Source: Acidobacteriaceae bacterium (GTDB lineage: Bacteria; Acidobacteriota; Terriglobia; Terriglobales; Acidobacteriaceae). Taken from it: a DNA stretch of 64,000 nt. Position 1 is the first letter of the stretch. The number at the start of each line of letters is the position of its first letter. A program made the position numbers and the translations under genes. The notes beneath the pieces are model-generated. The model worked only from the letters and a program-made list of their open reading frames with translations. It did no database searches and was not told the origin of the DNA. Location: assembly GCA_003134995.1 (NCBI GenBank), contig PLDC01000004.1, forward strand, positions 70,589 through 134,588. The letters are read 5' to 3'. Shown here one piece after another: positions 17,070 to 26,175 of the stretch.

Positions 17070-17091
17070 GGGGCGTGGGTGACCACGCCCC
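17070..17091. other. Hairpin between convergent genes
   Basis: GGGGCGTGG at 17070-17078 pairs with CCACGCCCC at 17083-17091 around a GTGA loop, directly between the di-haem gene and the tricorn gene. T7 precedes it on the plus strand but no U tract follows on either strand, so it is at best an atypical terminator. Confidence 0.6.
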
Positions 17092-17096
17092 AAACT

Positions 17097-20000
17097 TCAC
17101 TTCGCGCCTAAGCCATCCTTCTCGTGATAATTCGGATACGCCGGTCGCTGATACTGCGGCAGGGGATGCTCTTTCAATTGCTGCATCACGACTTCGATTG
17201 CCTTGTCGAGTTGCGCATCGTGCCCATTGCGATAGGCAGCGGGGTCGAGATCAACCTCGATATCTGGGGCGACGCCTACATTCTCAACCTCCCACTCGCC
17301 CTTGAGGCCGTAGATCGCAGCGCGCGGCGCGGTGACGTGGCCGCCGTCGAGCAGTTCGGGATAGCCGCCAATCCCTACCAGACCTCCCCAGGTTTTCTTG
17401 CCGACCAGTGGACCCAGCGCGGCTTTGCGGAAATACCACGGCAACGCGTCGCCGCCCGAGCCTGACATTTCGTTGATGATCATCACCTTCGGTCCGTAGA
17501 TCGCTTCTGACGGGCTCGACCAGTCGTGGCCTTCGCGCGTGACGACCTTGCTCAAGATTGGGCGACGCAGGTAGTCGATGATGTAGTCGGCGAGCTGGCC
17601 GCCTTCGTTGAAGCGCTCGTCGATGATCACGCCTTCCTTGCCCACTTGCGAGAAGAAGTAGCGATTGAAGTTGGTGTAACCACCGCTCGCCGTGTTGGGC
17701 ACGTAGACGTAGGCCACGCGGCCTCCGGTGGCCTGATCGACCATACGGCGATTGCCCTCGATCCACGCCAAGTGACGGAGAGCCTCCTCGCTCTCAACCG
17801 GTACGACGGTGACATCGCGCGGGTCTTTACCTTCCGAATTGTGGCTGACCTTCAGCACAACTTGCTTGCCGGCAGTTTCTTCGAAGAAGCTGTAGATGTT
17901 GTCGGTCGAATGCAGTTCTCGCCCATTGACCGCGAGAATGTAGTCGCCTGCTTTTACCCTGACACCGGGCTGGGTCAGAGGAGCTTGCAGACCGGGATTC
18001 CAGTTTTCTCCGTCGTACACTTTCGCGATGCGGTAGAGGCCGTGCTCGATGGTGTAGTCGGCTCCGAGTAATCCGCCTTTCACTTTCTTGGGCTCTGGCG
18101 CTTCTCCACCACCGACGAACATGTGGCCGACTGTAATTTCGCCGAGACACTCCTGAAACAAATACGTGAGTTCGGAGCGCGACGCGATTCCTTCCAGATA
18201 CGGCTCGTATTTTTTCTTTGCTTTGTCGAGATCGAGACCGTGGTAATGCGGATCGTAGAAAAAGTCGCGCTCGATGCGCCAGGTCTCGTTGTAAATCTGC
18301 TTCCACATCGCCCGCGGTTCCACGTAAACCTCCCAGCCATCAAGCTTGAGCGGGCCCAGACCCGGCTTGGGAGGGCCACCAGGGCCGGGTGCATCATCGG
18401 CCGACGCGGTGGTCCACGCTTCGCCTTTGCGGTAAAGAATTTTGCTGCCGTCGAAAGAAACTGTGTAGTCGTTGACGTCCTCGATCCACTTGTCGACCTT
18501 GCGCTTGCTTAAGTCGAACTTCTGGATGGTCTGCGGCAGGTCGCCGTCGGTGGCTACCATGGGGCCTTCGGCGAGGAACAGGATACCCGATTTCCCTGTC
18601 AGCAGATTGTTGTAATTCTTGGCGGGAATGGGCAAAGCTAGAATGCGCTGGCTGATGCCTTCGACATCAATCTTGACGACGACGGGCTCTTCTTTTTTTT
18701 CTTTATCTTTATCTTTGTCTTTGCCTTTATCTTTGTCTTTATTATCTTTGCTGTCCTTGTTCTCTTCTTTGTCTTTGTCTTTGTCGGAAGCGGTTTTGTC
18801 GCCGGCTTTGTCTTTATCTTTATCTTTATCTTTTTCCTTATCCTTATCCTTCTCCTTGTCGGCTTCGCTTTTTTCTTCATCGCTTTCTGGGGCCAGTGGA
18901 GAAAGCGAAAACTGGCCCAACACCGCGACATAGACGCTGCGCGATACGCGGTGCTCTTCGCTCGACATGTCGAGTCCAGCGGTGGAGAGCGCTACGTCCG
19001 TCGACGCCGTGAAGTAAAGATACTTTCCGTTCTTGTCGAACGCGGGATACAGCGCGTCGCTCATGCCATCCGTGATTTGAAACGCCTTGCCCTGATCGAG
19101 TGAATATACGAACACGGCGTGCAGGCCGCTGGGCAGTTGGCGCGTATAGGCGATCCATTTATTGTCCGGAGCCCAAGTCTGGTTGAGTTGTGTCGGGCCG
19201 AAGCCTCCGAAGTAATCGGTGTCGACCAGCTTCGGCTTCGCATTATCAAGATCGACATACCACAAGTTCAACCGCTTGTCGGAGTAGGCGATCTTCTTGC
19301 TGTCGGGCGACCACGTGGGCGTGTAAAAAAACGACGGCGGATTTCCGAGGTTGATATGGCGGACCTCGCCTAAGCCATTCTGTCCGAGAATGCACAATTC
19401 ATATTCGCCCGACTCGTCGGAGAAATATGCGATCGACTTGCCGTCCGGAGACCAGGCCGGATCGCGATCGGCCACGGCCGGGCTGTGCGTGAGATTGCGA
19501 ATATCGCCTTTGTCGGTGGGCACCGTGAAAATCTCTCCCCAGGCCTCGAATACTGCGCGCGCGCCCGTGGGCGAGATGCCGAAATTCTGGATGCGCTTCG
19601 GTTCGACCTTGGCAAAGTGCGGCCGCACCGCGTCGATATCGCCGCTGACGTGAATCGAAATATTCTTTACCTGGTGCGTCTTGAGGTCATAGAGCTTGAT
19701 GGCGCCGAACTGCTCGATGACAATGGCATCCGGCCCTGCGGAGGCAGTTTTGAAATCGAGGCCGTCGCTGTGCAGAACTTCCGATACTTGTTTGCTCTGA
19801 ATGTCATACGCGAACAAACTCACCGGACCGTTGCGGTCGGAAAGAAAATAAATTGTGCCGCCTACCCACATGGGAAAGTGGTCGTTCGAGTTATCTCGGG
19901 GAATTTTGATGACGCTGGAATCTTTTAGATCCGCAATCCAGATCGGCGTGGTCTGGCCGCCATGGTAGCGCTTCCACGCGGCCTGCCATTGCATGTGCGG

Positions 20001-20537
20001 CAAGTATGCGAGATGCGTGCCATCGGGCGAGAATTGCGCTTCTTCGCCAATGGGGAGCGGCAATTTTGTCGGAAATCCACCTTCAACGGGCACGGTGTAG
20101 AGCTGGTCTTCGAAGTGACGGAAACTGCTGCCCCAGGACGCGAACAAAATGTTTTTACCATCGGGCGTCCAACCGAGAACTTCTTCATCTGCGGGATGGA
20201 AAGTAAGCCGCCGGGGCACGCCTCCCGTCGCCGCGACCACGTATACGTCGCGATTGCCGTCATACTCGCCGGTAAAGGCAATCATTGAGCCGTCGGGAGA
20301 AAAGCTGGGTAGGGTCTCGACGCCGACTCCGGAAGTGAGCCGGCGCGCATCGCCGCCTTCCCGACTGACGATCCAGAGGTCGCCGGCGTAGTTGAAAACA
20401 ATTTGCGTCTTGCTCACGGTAGGAAAACGCAGCAGCAACGGCGGATTACTTTGGGCTGAGGCGGCGGACGAGAAGAGCGCGATTAGAGACAAAGACAAAG
20501 CGGCCAGGGCAAGGATTCCCCGAAGGCGGTTGCGCAT
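17097..20537 (-). CDS. Secreted tricorn-type protease
   Basis: A 1146-residue protein starting MRNRLRGILALAALSLSLIA with a signal peptide ending in SSAASAQ. The N-terminal half is a WD40/TolB-like beta-propeller (DLWIVSREGGDARRLTSG, FSPDGSMIAFTGEYDGNRDV). A Lys/Asp tract spans about residues 550-620, followed by a core domain, a PDZ-like domain (VKAGDYILAVNGRELHSTDN) and an S41-like serine protease domain. INEMSGSGGDALPWYFRK carries the expected nucleophile Ser and the substrate-binding Asp near residue 1024. It would degrade peptides in the periplasm or outside the cell. ATG 20537 is favoured over a longer frame because it begins the signal peptide and has AGGAGCTC upstream. Confidence 0.9.
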   Translation of the reverse strand: MRNRLRGILALAALSLSLIALFSSAASAQSNPPLLLRFPTVSKTQIVFNYAGDLWIVSREGGDARRLTSGVGVETLPSFSPDGSMIAFTGEYDGNRDVYVVAATGGVPRRLTFHPADEEVLGWTPDGKNILFASWGSSFRHFEDQLYTVPVEGGFPTKLPLPIGEEAQFSPDGTHLAYLPHMQWQAAWKRYHGGQTTPIWIADLKDSSVIKIPRDNSNDHFPMWVGGTIYFLSDRNGPVSLFAYDIQSKQVSEVLHSDGLDFKTASAGPDAIVIEQFGAIKLYDLKTHQVKNISIHVSGDIDAVRPHFAKVEPKRIQNFGISPTGARAVFEAWGEIFTVPTDKGDIRNLTHSPAVADRDPAWSPDGKSIAYFSDESGEYELCILGQNGLGEVRHINLGNPPSFFYTPTWSPDSKKIAYSDKRLNLWYVDLDNAKPKLVDTDYFGGFGPTQLNQTWAPDNKWIAYTRQLPSGLHAVFVYSLDQGKAFQITDGMSDALYPAFDKNGKYLYFTASTDVALSTAGLDMSSEEHRVSRSVYVAVLGQFSLSPLAPESDEEKSEADKEKDKDKEKDKDKDKDKAGDKTASDKDKDKEENKDSKDNKDKDKGKDKDKDKEKKEEPVVVKIDVEGISQRILALPIPAKNYNNLLTGKSGILFLAEGPMVATDGDLPQTIQKFDLSKRKVDKWIEDVNDYTVSFDGSKILYRKGEAWTTASADDAPGPGGPPKPGLGPLKLDGWEVYVEPRAMWKQIYNETWRIERDFFYDPHYHGLDLDKAKKKYEPYLEGIASRSELTYLFQECLGEITVGHMFVGGGEAPEPKKVKGGLLGADYTIEHGLYRIAKVYDGENWNPGLQAPLTQPGVRVKAGDYILAVNGRELHSTDNIYSFFEETAGKQVVLKVSHNSEGKDPRDVTVVPVESEEALRHLAWIEGNRRMVDQATGGRVAYVYVPNTASGGYTNFNRYFFSQVGKEGVIIDERFNEGGQLADYIIDYLRRPILSKVVTREGHDWSSPSEAIYGPKVMIINEMSGSGGDALPWYFRKAALGPLVGKKTWGGLVGIGGYPELLDGGHVTAPRAAIYGLKGEWEVENVGVAPDIEVDLDPAAYRNGHDAQLDKAIEVVMQQLKEHPLPQYQRPAYPNYHEKDGLGAK
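18675..18880 (-). repeat. Coding low-complexity tract of Lys/Asp (GATAAA-type hexamers)
   Basis: On the plus strand this reads as repeats of TCTTTATC, TCTTTGTC and similar, coding for runs such as DKEKDKDKEKDKDKDKDK. The unit length is a multiple of three, so copy-number change would alter linker length but not the frame. It links the propeller and protease halves of the tricorn-type enzyme. Confidence 0.75.
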
Positions 20538-20690
20538 TTTAAGAGCTCCTGCGAATGGCTGAACGGCGACGGGAAATCTTAGTGTGGCAGAGGTCGAATG
20601 GTCAACCTCTGGGATGACGGGAGTGAAGCGTGCAGTCCGGTTTTTTCTTTGCGATCTTTGCGGCAAAGGTCGCTAAGAAAACCAACCGCT

Positions 20691-21953
20691 TCATTTGCTT
20701 TTGCCCTTGCCTGGCAGTCCGGCCGGATTTTCATGCGTGCGTTCGCGGAAGGTTCCGCGAAGGCCGGTAGCCAGCTTGACGCTTGATTCGCCAAACTTGT
20801 CGCGCAGGCGATCGGCGGCGGCGAGTGCGTCTTTCCAGCGTTGCTGCCGGCCGCCTTCGAGTAAGTTGATCTGTTCTGCCTGCGCTTCGAATGAGGATGC
20901 TTGCACTCCCAGCAGCCGCACTTCCCTGCCCGGCTTCCAGTTCTTGCGAAACAGCGCACGCGTCTGCTCAAAGATTTCGCCGTCGAGTTGAGTAGGAGCC
21001 GGCAAGGTGTGAGCGCGCGTGATCGTGGTGAAGTCTTTGTAACGCAGTTTGAGTTGGATGGTGCGCGCGTGCAGCTTTGCTTCCCGCAAGCGCCGCGCAA
21101 CCATCTCAGAAAGCCGCATCAGCGTGGCTTCTAACTGCGTCGCATCGGCCGTGTCTTCGTTATAAGTATGTTCGTGGCTGATCGACTTGGCTTCGGTATC
21201 GGCGCCGACTTCAGTGTCGAACCATCCACCGGAATCTTCTCCGCGCGCTTTGCCGGCGAGGGCGAGCCCCCATTTGCCGAATCGTTCTTTCAGTTCGGAT
21301 TCTTCCAGTCGCGCCAAGTCTCCAACTTTCTTGATGCCGAGTTCGTGGAGATGGCTTTCCATCACTTTGCCGACGCCGGGAATCGCGCGCACATCGAGCG
21401 GCGCGAGGAATTGGGATTCTTGTCCCGGCACGATCCACAGCACGCCGTTGGGCTTGGCTTGCGCGGAGGAAACTTTTGCGATCAGGCGCGATGAGCCAAT
21501 GCCAATCGAGCAATTCAGCTGCGTATCTTCTTTCATTCGGTGGTGCAGTTTGTGCGCTGCTTTTAACGGCGGACCGTGCAATCGCGCTGTCCCGGTCATG
21601 TCGAGGTAGGCTTCGTCGATCGAAGCCATTTCCACCTGTGGAGAAAATGCCGCTAGCACCTTGAAAACTTTTCCGGAGCACTCGCGGTAGCGCTCAGGAT
21701 GGCCGTCGACGAAGATGGCATGCGGACAGAGCTTGGCCGCGGTGCGCAGAGGGAGGGCCGAATGCACTCCGAACTTCCGCGCCTCGTAGGACGCGGCGGA
21801 GACTACGCCGCGCTCGTGGCGCTGACCTCCGACGACCACGGCTTTGCCTTTCAGGGACGGATCGAAAAGTTCTTCCACGGAGACGAAGAAGGCGTCCATG
21901 TCGACGTGGAAGATGGTGCGGGCGAAAGCCGGCAGCTGGGATGTGGCGGCCAT
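20691..21953 (-). CDS. dinB: DNA polymerase IV (Y-family translesion polymerase)
   Basis: A 420-residue protein. FHVDMDAFFVSVEELFDPSL near residues 15-34 holds the first catalytic Asp, and MASIDEAYLDMTG holds the second Asp-Glu pair. The YEARKFGVHSALPLRTAAKLCPHA fingers segment and the helix-hairpin-helix IPGVGKVMESHLHELGI follow. The C-terminal little-finger domain includes VARRLREAKLHARTIQLKLR. It copies damaged DNA without proofreading. The C-terminal NPAGLPGKGKSK tail is basic and lacks an obvious QLxLF clamp-binding motif at the very end. No lexA or SOS box was recognised upstream. Confidence 0.92.
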   Translation of the reverse strand: MAATSQLPAFARTIFHVDMDAFFVSVEELFDPSLKGKAVVVGGQRHERGVVSAASYEARKFGVHSALPLRTAAKLCPHAIFVDGHPERYRECSGKVFKVLAAFSPQVEMASIDEAYLDMTGTARLHGPPLKAAHKLHHRMKEDTQLNCSIGIGSSRLIAKVSSAQAKPNGVLWIVPGQESQFLAPLDVRAIPGVGKVMESHLHELGIKKVGDLARLEESELKERFGKWGLALAGKARGEDSGGWFDTEVGADTEAKSISHEHTYNEDTADATQLEATLMRLSEMVARRLREAKLHARTIQLKLRYKDFTTITRAHTLPAPTQLDGEIFEQTRALFRKNWKPGREVRLLGVQASSFEAQAEQINLLEGGRQQRWKDALAAADRLRDKFGESSVKLATGLRGTFRERTHENPAGLPGKGKSK

Positions 21954-21993
21954 GAGCGGATTGTAGCAGCGGACGAAGATGTTCTCTTACAAA

Positions 21994-22096
21994 GTGTAAT
22001 CCCGAGCGAAGCGAGGGACCTTGGTTCTTGCTTGCGCCATCACAGTACGCTCGCACACGCAGAAACCAAGATCCCTCGCTTCGCTCGGGATGACAC
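21994..22096. repeat. Inverted repeat with CCCGAGCGAAGCGAGGGA arms
   Basis: The left arm at 21994-22027 (GTGTAATCCCGAGCGAAG, then CGAGGGACCTTGGTT) is mirrored by the right arm at 22061-22096 (AAACCAAGATCCCTCGC, then TTCGCTCGGGATGACAC). It lies between glgA and dinB, on whose strand it would form a strong hairpin. The motif is a frequent intergenic repeat in soil bacterial genomes. Confidence 0.8.
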
Positions 22097-22117
22097 GGCA
22101 TTAGTTATCCGATGTTG

Positions 22118-23596
22118 CTAGACCAACACCTTCTCCTGCACCGCCGCCGCGCTGCGCATCTGCTTCACGCGCTCATAAATCTTGCCGTATTCGCGCGCGG
22201 AAGCGTTCCAGGAAAAATCTTTGTTCATGCCGTTGCGCATGAGCACCTGCCATGAAGTTTGATCGCGGAACGCCGTCAGCGCCTGTTTGATGGTTAGCAG
22301 CAGAGACTCGCCGTTGTACTCGGTGAACTTGAAGCCGGTACCTCTGCCGGAGCGCGCGTCCCAGGGTTCGATGGTGTCGTCGAGGCCGCCGGTGGCGCGA
22401 ACGATTGGCACCGTGCCATATTTCAAGCTGTAGATCTGGTTCAGCCCGCAGGGTTCGTATCTTGAGGGCATCAGGAACATGTCGGAGCCGGCCTCGATCT
22501 TGTGCGCGATGGCGTTGTCGTAGGCGACTTTCAATGCGATCTTGTTGGGGAACTGCTTATTGAGGCGCGCAAACATTTCTTCATACTGCTTATCGCCGGA
22601 GCCGAGAACGACCATGATCATCTCTTCGCGCGCTAGGCGGTCCATAATTTGCGCGATCAGGTCGAAACCCTTTTGCGCGGCGAAGCGGGAGACGATGCCG
22701 ACCACTGGAATTTTCGGGTCCGCATTCTTCACGCCGAATGTCGTTAGCAGATCTTTCTTGCATACGGCTTTGCCGGCAAGATCCTGCGGCGAATATTTCG
22801 CGGCAATAAACTTATCGGCCTGCGGGCTCCATTCGTCATAGTCCACGCCGTTCAAAATACCAGTGACCGTGGCGGCGCGGTCGCGCAGAACGCCTTCCAG
22901 TCCAAAACCATATTCGGCAGTCTGAATTTCCTGACTGTATCTCTTGCTCACGGTCGTAATGTAGTCAGAATAGGTAAGCGCGCCTTTCAGAAAATTCACC
23001 TGCCCAAAGAATTCCATCTTCGACATGGTGAACAGATCCCAAGGCAGCATGAGCAGCGGCAGAGTCTCAGGAGGGAACAATCCCTGATAGCCCATATTGT
23101 GGATCGTGAAAACTGTGCCCGCGTCGCGGAAGGCGGGGTCTTCGGCATAAATGGTACGCAGCAGCACGGGCACGAGCGCCGACTGCCAGTCATGGCAATG
23201 GAAAATGTTCGGCACGCCCAGAATCTTTGTCGCCTCTAACACCGCGCGGGAAAACAGCGCGTAACGCTCTGCGTTATCGGGATAATCCCCGGCCGGCGTT
23301 CCGTAGAGCGCGTCGCGATCGAAATACTCGGGGCACTCGACAAAATAAAAACGCACTCCGGATTGGGTTCCACTGGTTACCACCGAGGCAAAACGATATT
23401 TGTCGTCGAAAGGAATCGTGATGCTGCGCACCACAGTTGCCGGATCGGTTAGCTTAGTCTGCTTGTAACGAGGCAGGAACACGCTCACCTGATGGCCCAG
23501 CGAGGCGAGAGCGCGCGGCAATGCGCCCACCACGTCTGCCAAGCCACCGGTTTTCGAAAACGGAACCCCTTCCGAAGCCGCAAACGCAATATGCAT
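22118..23596 (-). CDS. glgA: Glycogen synthase (ADP-glucose, GT5)
   Basis: A 492-residue protein starting MHIAFAASEGVPFSKTGGLA; KTGGLADVVGALP is the ADP-glucose-binding loop of bacterial glycogen synthases. IHNMGYQGLFPPE and the C-terminal FLMPSRYEPCGLNQIYSLKYG with GGLDDTIEPWD are the catalytic EX7E-type region of GT-B glycosyltransferase family 5. It elongates alpha-1,4-glucan in the cytoplasm. ATG 23596 is chosen over a longer frame to 23680 because the family motif starts at residue 1 and GGGAGGG precedes it. No other glycogen gene is adjacent. It is divergent from rsmA. Confidence 0.93.
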   Translation of the reverse strand: MHIAFAASEGVPFSKTGGLADVVGALPRALASLGHQVSVFLPRYKQTKLTDPATVVRSITIPFDDKYRFASVVTSGTQSGVRFYFVECPEYFDRDALYGTPAGDYPDNAERYALFSRAVLEATKILGVPNIFHCHDWQSALVPVLLRTIYAEDPAFRDAGTVFTIHNMGYQGLFPPETLPLLMLPWDLFTMSKMEFFGQVNFLKGALTYSDYITTVSKRYSQEIQTAEYGFGLEGVLRDRAATVTGILNGVDYDEWSPQADKFIAAKYSPQDLAGKAVCKKDLLTTFGVKNADPKIPVVGIVSRFAAQKGFDLIAQIMDRLAREEMIMVVLGSGDKQYEEMFARLNKQFPNKIALKVAYDNAIAHKIEAGSDMFLMPSRYEPCGLNQIYSLKYGTVPIVRATGGLDDTIEPWDARSGRGTGFKFTEYNGESLLLTIKQALTAFRDQTSWQVLMRNGMNKDFSWNASAREYGKIYERVKQMRSAAAVQEKVLV

Positions 23597-23655
23597 GAAA
23601 CCCTCCCGGGTGAGAGCCCGCTTTTCGCGGGCGCACGATATGATGGATAGCTGTT

Positions 23656-23674
23656 GCGGGAGCTTTGCTCCCGC
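23656..23674. repeat. Short hairpin GCGGGAGC-TTT-GCTCCCGC
   Basis: A perfect 8-bp stem with a 3-base loop in the 124-bp divergent region between glgA and rsmA. It resembles a dispersed repeat and also could affect the leader of glgA. Confidence 0.6.
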
Positions 23675-23720
23675 GCGCAAAATAAGCGGGCCGTAATAGC
23701 CAGTCTATAGGCCCGACGAA

Positions 23721-24611
23721 ATGAGGGTCAACGTGCCGAAGGTCGTGTCGACTCGACGTCCGCAACACAAGCCCAAGCTGGGACAGCATTTTCTTGCCAG
23801 CGACAGTTTTGCCCTGCAAATTGTCGACGCCCTCGGTGACGTATCGCAAAATACCGTGCTCGAAATCGGTCCCGGACGCGGCGTCCTCACTTCCCTGCTC
23901 GCTAAACGAGTACGCCGCCTGATCGCTGTGGAACTTGACCGCGTGCTGGCCGCACAGCTTCGGCTACGCTTCGGCATGTTTCCCAATGTCGAAGTTATCG
24001 AGGCCGACATTCTCTCCGTCGATCTCGATTCGCTGTTCGGACCCAAGCCTGGCCTGCGCCGTCCGGGAATCGAATTCCGGCCCGAGCCGGTCAAGGTGGT
24101 TGGCAATCTTCCCTACTACATTACTTCCGACATTCTTCTGCGCCTGTTCGATTATTCGAAATATCTTGAGAGCATCGTGATTCTCGTGCAGCGCGAAGTG
24201 GCGGATCGCATTGCCGCCGAACCCGGGAGCCGCGACTATGGACTGCTCTCCGCTACCGCCCAACTTTATGCGCGCGTGGAGAAACTTTTTACCCTGCCGC
24301 CCGGAGCATTTGCGCCGCCGCCCAAAGTGCACTCCACGGCGCTGCGGCTCACGATCGCACCTCGACTGAATGAGCTTGGGCTCGATGGCGACGCTGCCAC
24401 CAAAGACGGGTTCATCGATTTCTTAAAACTTTCCTTTGGACAGAAGCGCAAGACCCTGTGGAACAATTTGAAGTCTAATTATCCAGAGTCTGATCTGCGC
24501 GCCGCTTTGGCCGAGGCACGAGTGAAACCTGCCGCAAGGGCCGAGACCTTGAGTCTGGAAGAAAGCGCTGCGCTGTTTCGCGCCTTGCGAAATCACCGCG
24601 ACGGCTCGTAG
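23721..24611 (+). CDS. rsmA: 16S rRNA dimethyladenosine transferase
   Basis: A 296-residue protein. HKPKLGQHFLASDSFALQIV is the N-terminal KsgA signature, VLEIGPGRGVLTSLLAKRV the SAM-binding glycine loop, and VVGNLPYYITSDILLRLF the catalytic NLPY motif. It dimethylates the two adjacent adenosines in the 3' hairpin of 16S rRNA during 30S maturation. The family is near-universal. The C-terminal LSFGQKRKTLWNNLKS is the conserved end domain. The ATG at 23721 fits the family length. A Memo-like gene follows after 33 bases. Confidence 0.95.
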   Translation: MRVNVPKVVSTRRPQHKPKLGQHFLASDSFALQIVDALGDVSQNTVLEIGPGRGVLTSLLAKRVRRLIAVELDRVLAAQLRLRFGMFPNVEVIEADILSVDLDSLFGPKPGLRRPGIEFRPEPVKVVGNLPYYITSDILLRLFDYSKYLESIVILVQREVADRIAAEPGSRDYGLLSATAQLYARVEKLFTLPPGAFAPPPKVHSTALRLTIAPRLNELGLDGDAATKDGFIDFLKLSFGQKRKTLWNNLKSNYPESDLRAALAEARVKPAARAETLSLEESAALFRALRNHRDGS

Positions 24612-24644
24612 GATTATTTAGTCGAGTTTCAGAAGAGACTGTCT

Positions 24645-25469
24645 GTGCCTGCTGCCATGATTCTTCGCCATCCCGCAGTCGCCGGGCGATTCTATCCCGC
24701 CGATCCGGCAGTTCTGCGAAAGGAGGTTGGCACCTACCTCTCCCAACCTCCGAAGGGAGCGCCGGTTCAGGCCTTGGGCTGCATCGTCCCCCATGCGGGC
24801 TACATCTATTCCGGACACGTAGCGGGCGCCGTATTCGGAGCATTGAAAATTCCGAAACTCTGCGTAGTGCTGTGTCCAAATCACACCGGCATGGGGCGAG
24901 CCCTTTCGATCATGATCCGGGGACTCTGGGAAACGCCCCTCGGCCCGGTGATCATCGCTGAAGATTTCGCCACCGCTCTCCTGCATTATTGCCCACTTCT
25001 GCACGAGGACTCGGACGCACACCGCTTCGAGCACGCTGCTGAAGTCGAATTACCCTTTCTTCAAGTCCTACAGCCCAAACTCGGGTTCGTCCCCGTCGCC
25101 ATTGGAACTGGGGACTTCGAAGCTCTCAAGCAACTCGGTTTCGCCCTCGCAAGGGCCATCACCTTGCGGAGCGAACCTGTTCTGATCGTCGCCTCCAGCG
25201 ATATGAATCATTACGAGTCCGACGCCATCACGCGAGTTAAAGATCACACCGCCATCGAACCGATTCTTCGTCTCGACGCGCGGGCTCTGTTTGACGTGGT
25301 CACCCAGCAGCACATCACCATGTGTGGATTCGGACCCGCCGTCACGATGCTGACTGCGGCGAAGAAGCTCGGCGCAACCTCCGCCGAGTTAGTGAAATAT
25401 GCGACCTCGGGAGACGTTTCCGGAGACCGCGATCTGGTGGTCGGCTACGCAGGCGTGGTGATTCGTTAG
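24645..25469 (+). CDS. amrB: AmmeMemoRadiSam system protein B (Memo family)
   Basis: A 274-residue protein (270 if ATG 24657 is the start rather than GTG 24645). ILRHPAVAGRFYPADPAVLR is the N-terminal Memo motif, VPHAGYIYSGHVAGAVFGAL and VVLCPNHTGMG hold the conserved metal-ligand-type histidines, and IVASSDMNHYE is the later conserved block. Memo proteins are related to class III aromatic-ring dioxygenases and are usually linked to an AMMECR1 protein and a radical SAM protein. Those partners are not in this window. Biochemical role is unknown. Confidence 0.85.
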   Translation: MPAAMILRHPAVAGRFYPADPAVLRKEVGTYLSQPPKGAPVQALGCIVPHAGYIYSGHVAGAVFGALKIPKLCVVLCPNHTGMGRALSIMIRGLWETPLGPVIIAEDFATALLHYCPLLHEDSDAHRFEHAAEVELPFLQVLQPKLGFVPVAIGTGDFEALKQLGFALARAITLRSEPVLIVASSDMNHYESDAITRVKDHTAIEPILRLDARALFDVVTQQHITMCGFGPAVTMLTAAKKLGATSAELVKYATSGDVSGDRDLVVGYAGVVIR

Positions 25470-25485
25470 AGGCTGAAACGAAAAT

Positions 25486-26175
25486 TCATTTCGAAGCGTT
25501 GTTTCCCATCTCGATCAACTGCTTCGCCCGCGCCCGAACTCCATTGAGTACCGAAGTATCCTCAACAATTTCCTGCAGCGCGGGCGCAACCGCTTGTAGC
25601 TCGCTGATTTCGGAGCCTTTCGCCTGCGCTTCCATATGCTTCAGTTCGTCATCCAGCGCCAGCTTCTGATAGCGGTGGTAGTACGAGAGGCGGCTTCCAT
25701 ATTCGAGCGTGCCCGCCATGTTCTGAAAAAGCGTTGTTAACTGCTGCACTGCCGCCACATTGGAATAGTTATATCGCGCCGTGAAAGAACGCTGACTGTC
25801 CTGATAGCTCAGGATCTTCCTGCCGGCAAATGCCACCTTGCGATTGCCGGAGTCAAGTTTGCCGCCGAAATACTGCGCCTGTTTCGCCCACTCGAAAATT
25901 CGCCTGCGACTCTCCGCCGACATCTCGAATTCAGACTTGTACACCTGCTCCTCTGAATCCTCCGTAATCTTCCCGGTGCACTCATAACGGGCGTGCCCCG
26001 TCGCGTCGACTGAGATCGAGTAGTGCTCAGGATTGGATTGGGGAAAGTCGAAGGTAAACGTAATTACTGGGAGTGAAGTCGCCGCGTCAGCCGAATGCTG
26101 TGATAACGAGAGCGAAGACGTTGCGGCGAACGCGAACATGGCGAGGCAAACTTGAATCGAAAAAGCGCGAGTCAT
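25486..26175 (-). CDS. Secreted hypothetical protein
   Basis: A 229-residue protein with an N-terminal signal peptide (MTRAFSIQVCLAMFAFAATS, then SLSLSQHSADA). The mature part VITFTFDFPQSNPEHYSISV and RYECTGKITEDSEEQVYKSE suggests a small beta-rich domain, followed by a helical C-terminal half (LDDELKHMEAQAKGSEISEL). No family recognised. The ATG at 26175 is chosen because it overlaps the ruvC stop as TGATG, a typical translation-coupling arrangement. A longer frame upstream would run through ruvC. The pairing with ruvC may only reflect operon organisation. Confidence 0.6.
   Translation of the reverse strand: MTRAFSIQVCLAMFAFAATSSLSLSQHSADAATSLPVITFTFDFPQSNPEHYSISVDATGHARYECTGKITEDSEEQVYKSEFEMSAESRRRIFEWAKQAQYFGGKLDSGNRKVAFAGRKILSYQDSQRSFTARYNYSNVAAVQQLTTLFQNMAGTLEYGSRLSYYHRYQKLALDDELKHMEAQAKGSEISELQAVAPALQEIVEDTSVLNGVRARAKQLIEMGNNASK

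Noticed and set aside
17070-17091. Hairpin as a standard rho-independent terminator
   Set aside because: No U tract follows the stem on either strand; kept only as an unexplained hairpin between convergent genes.
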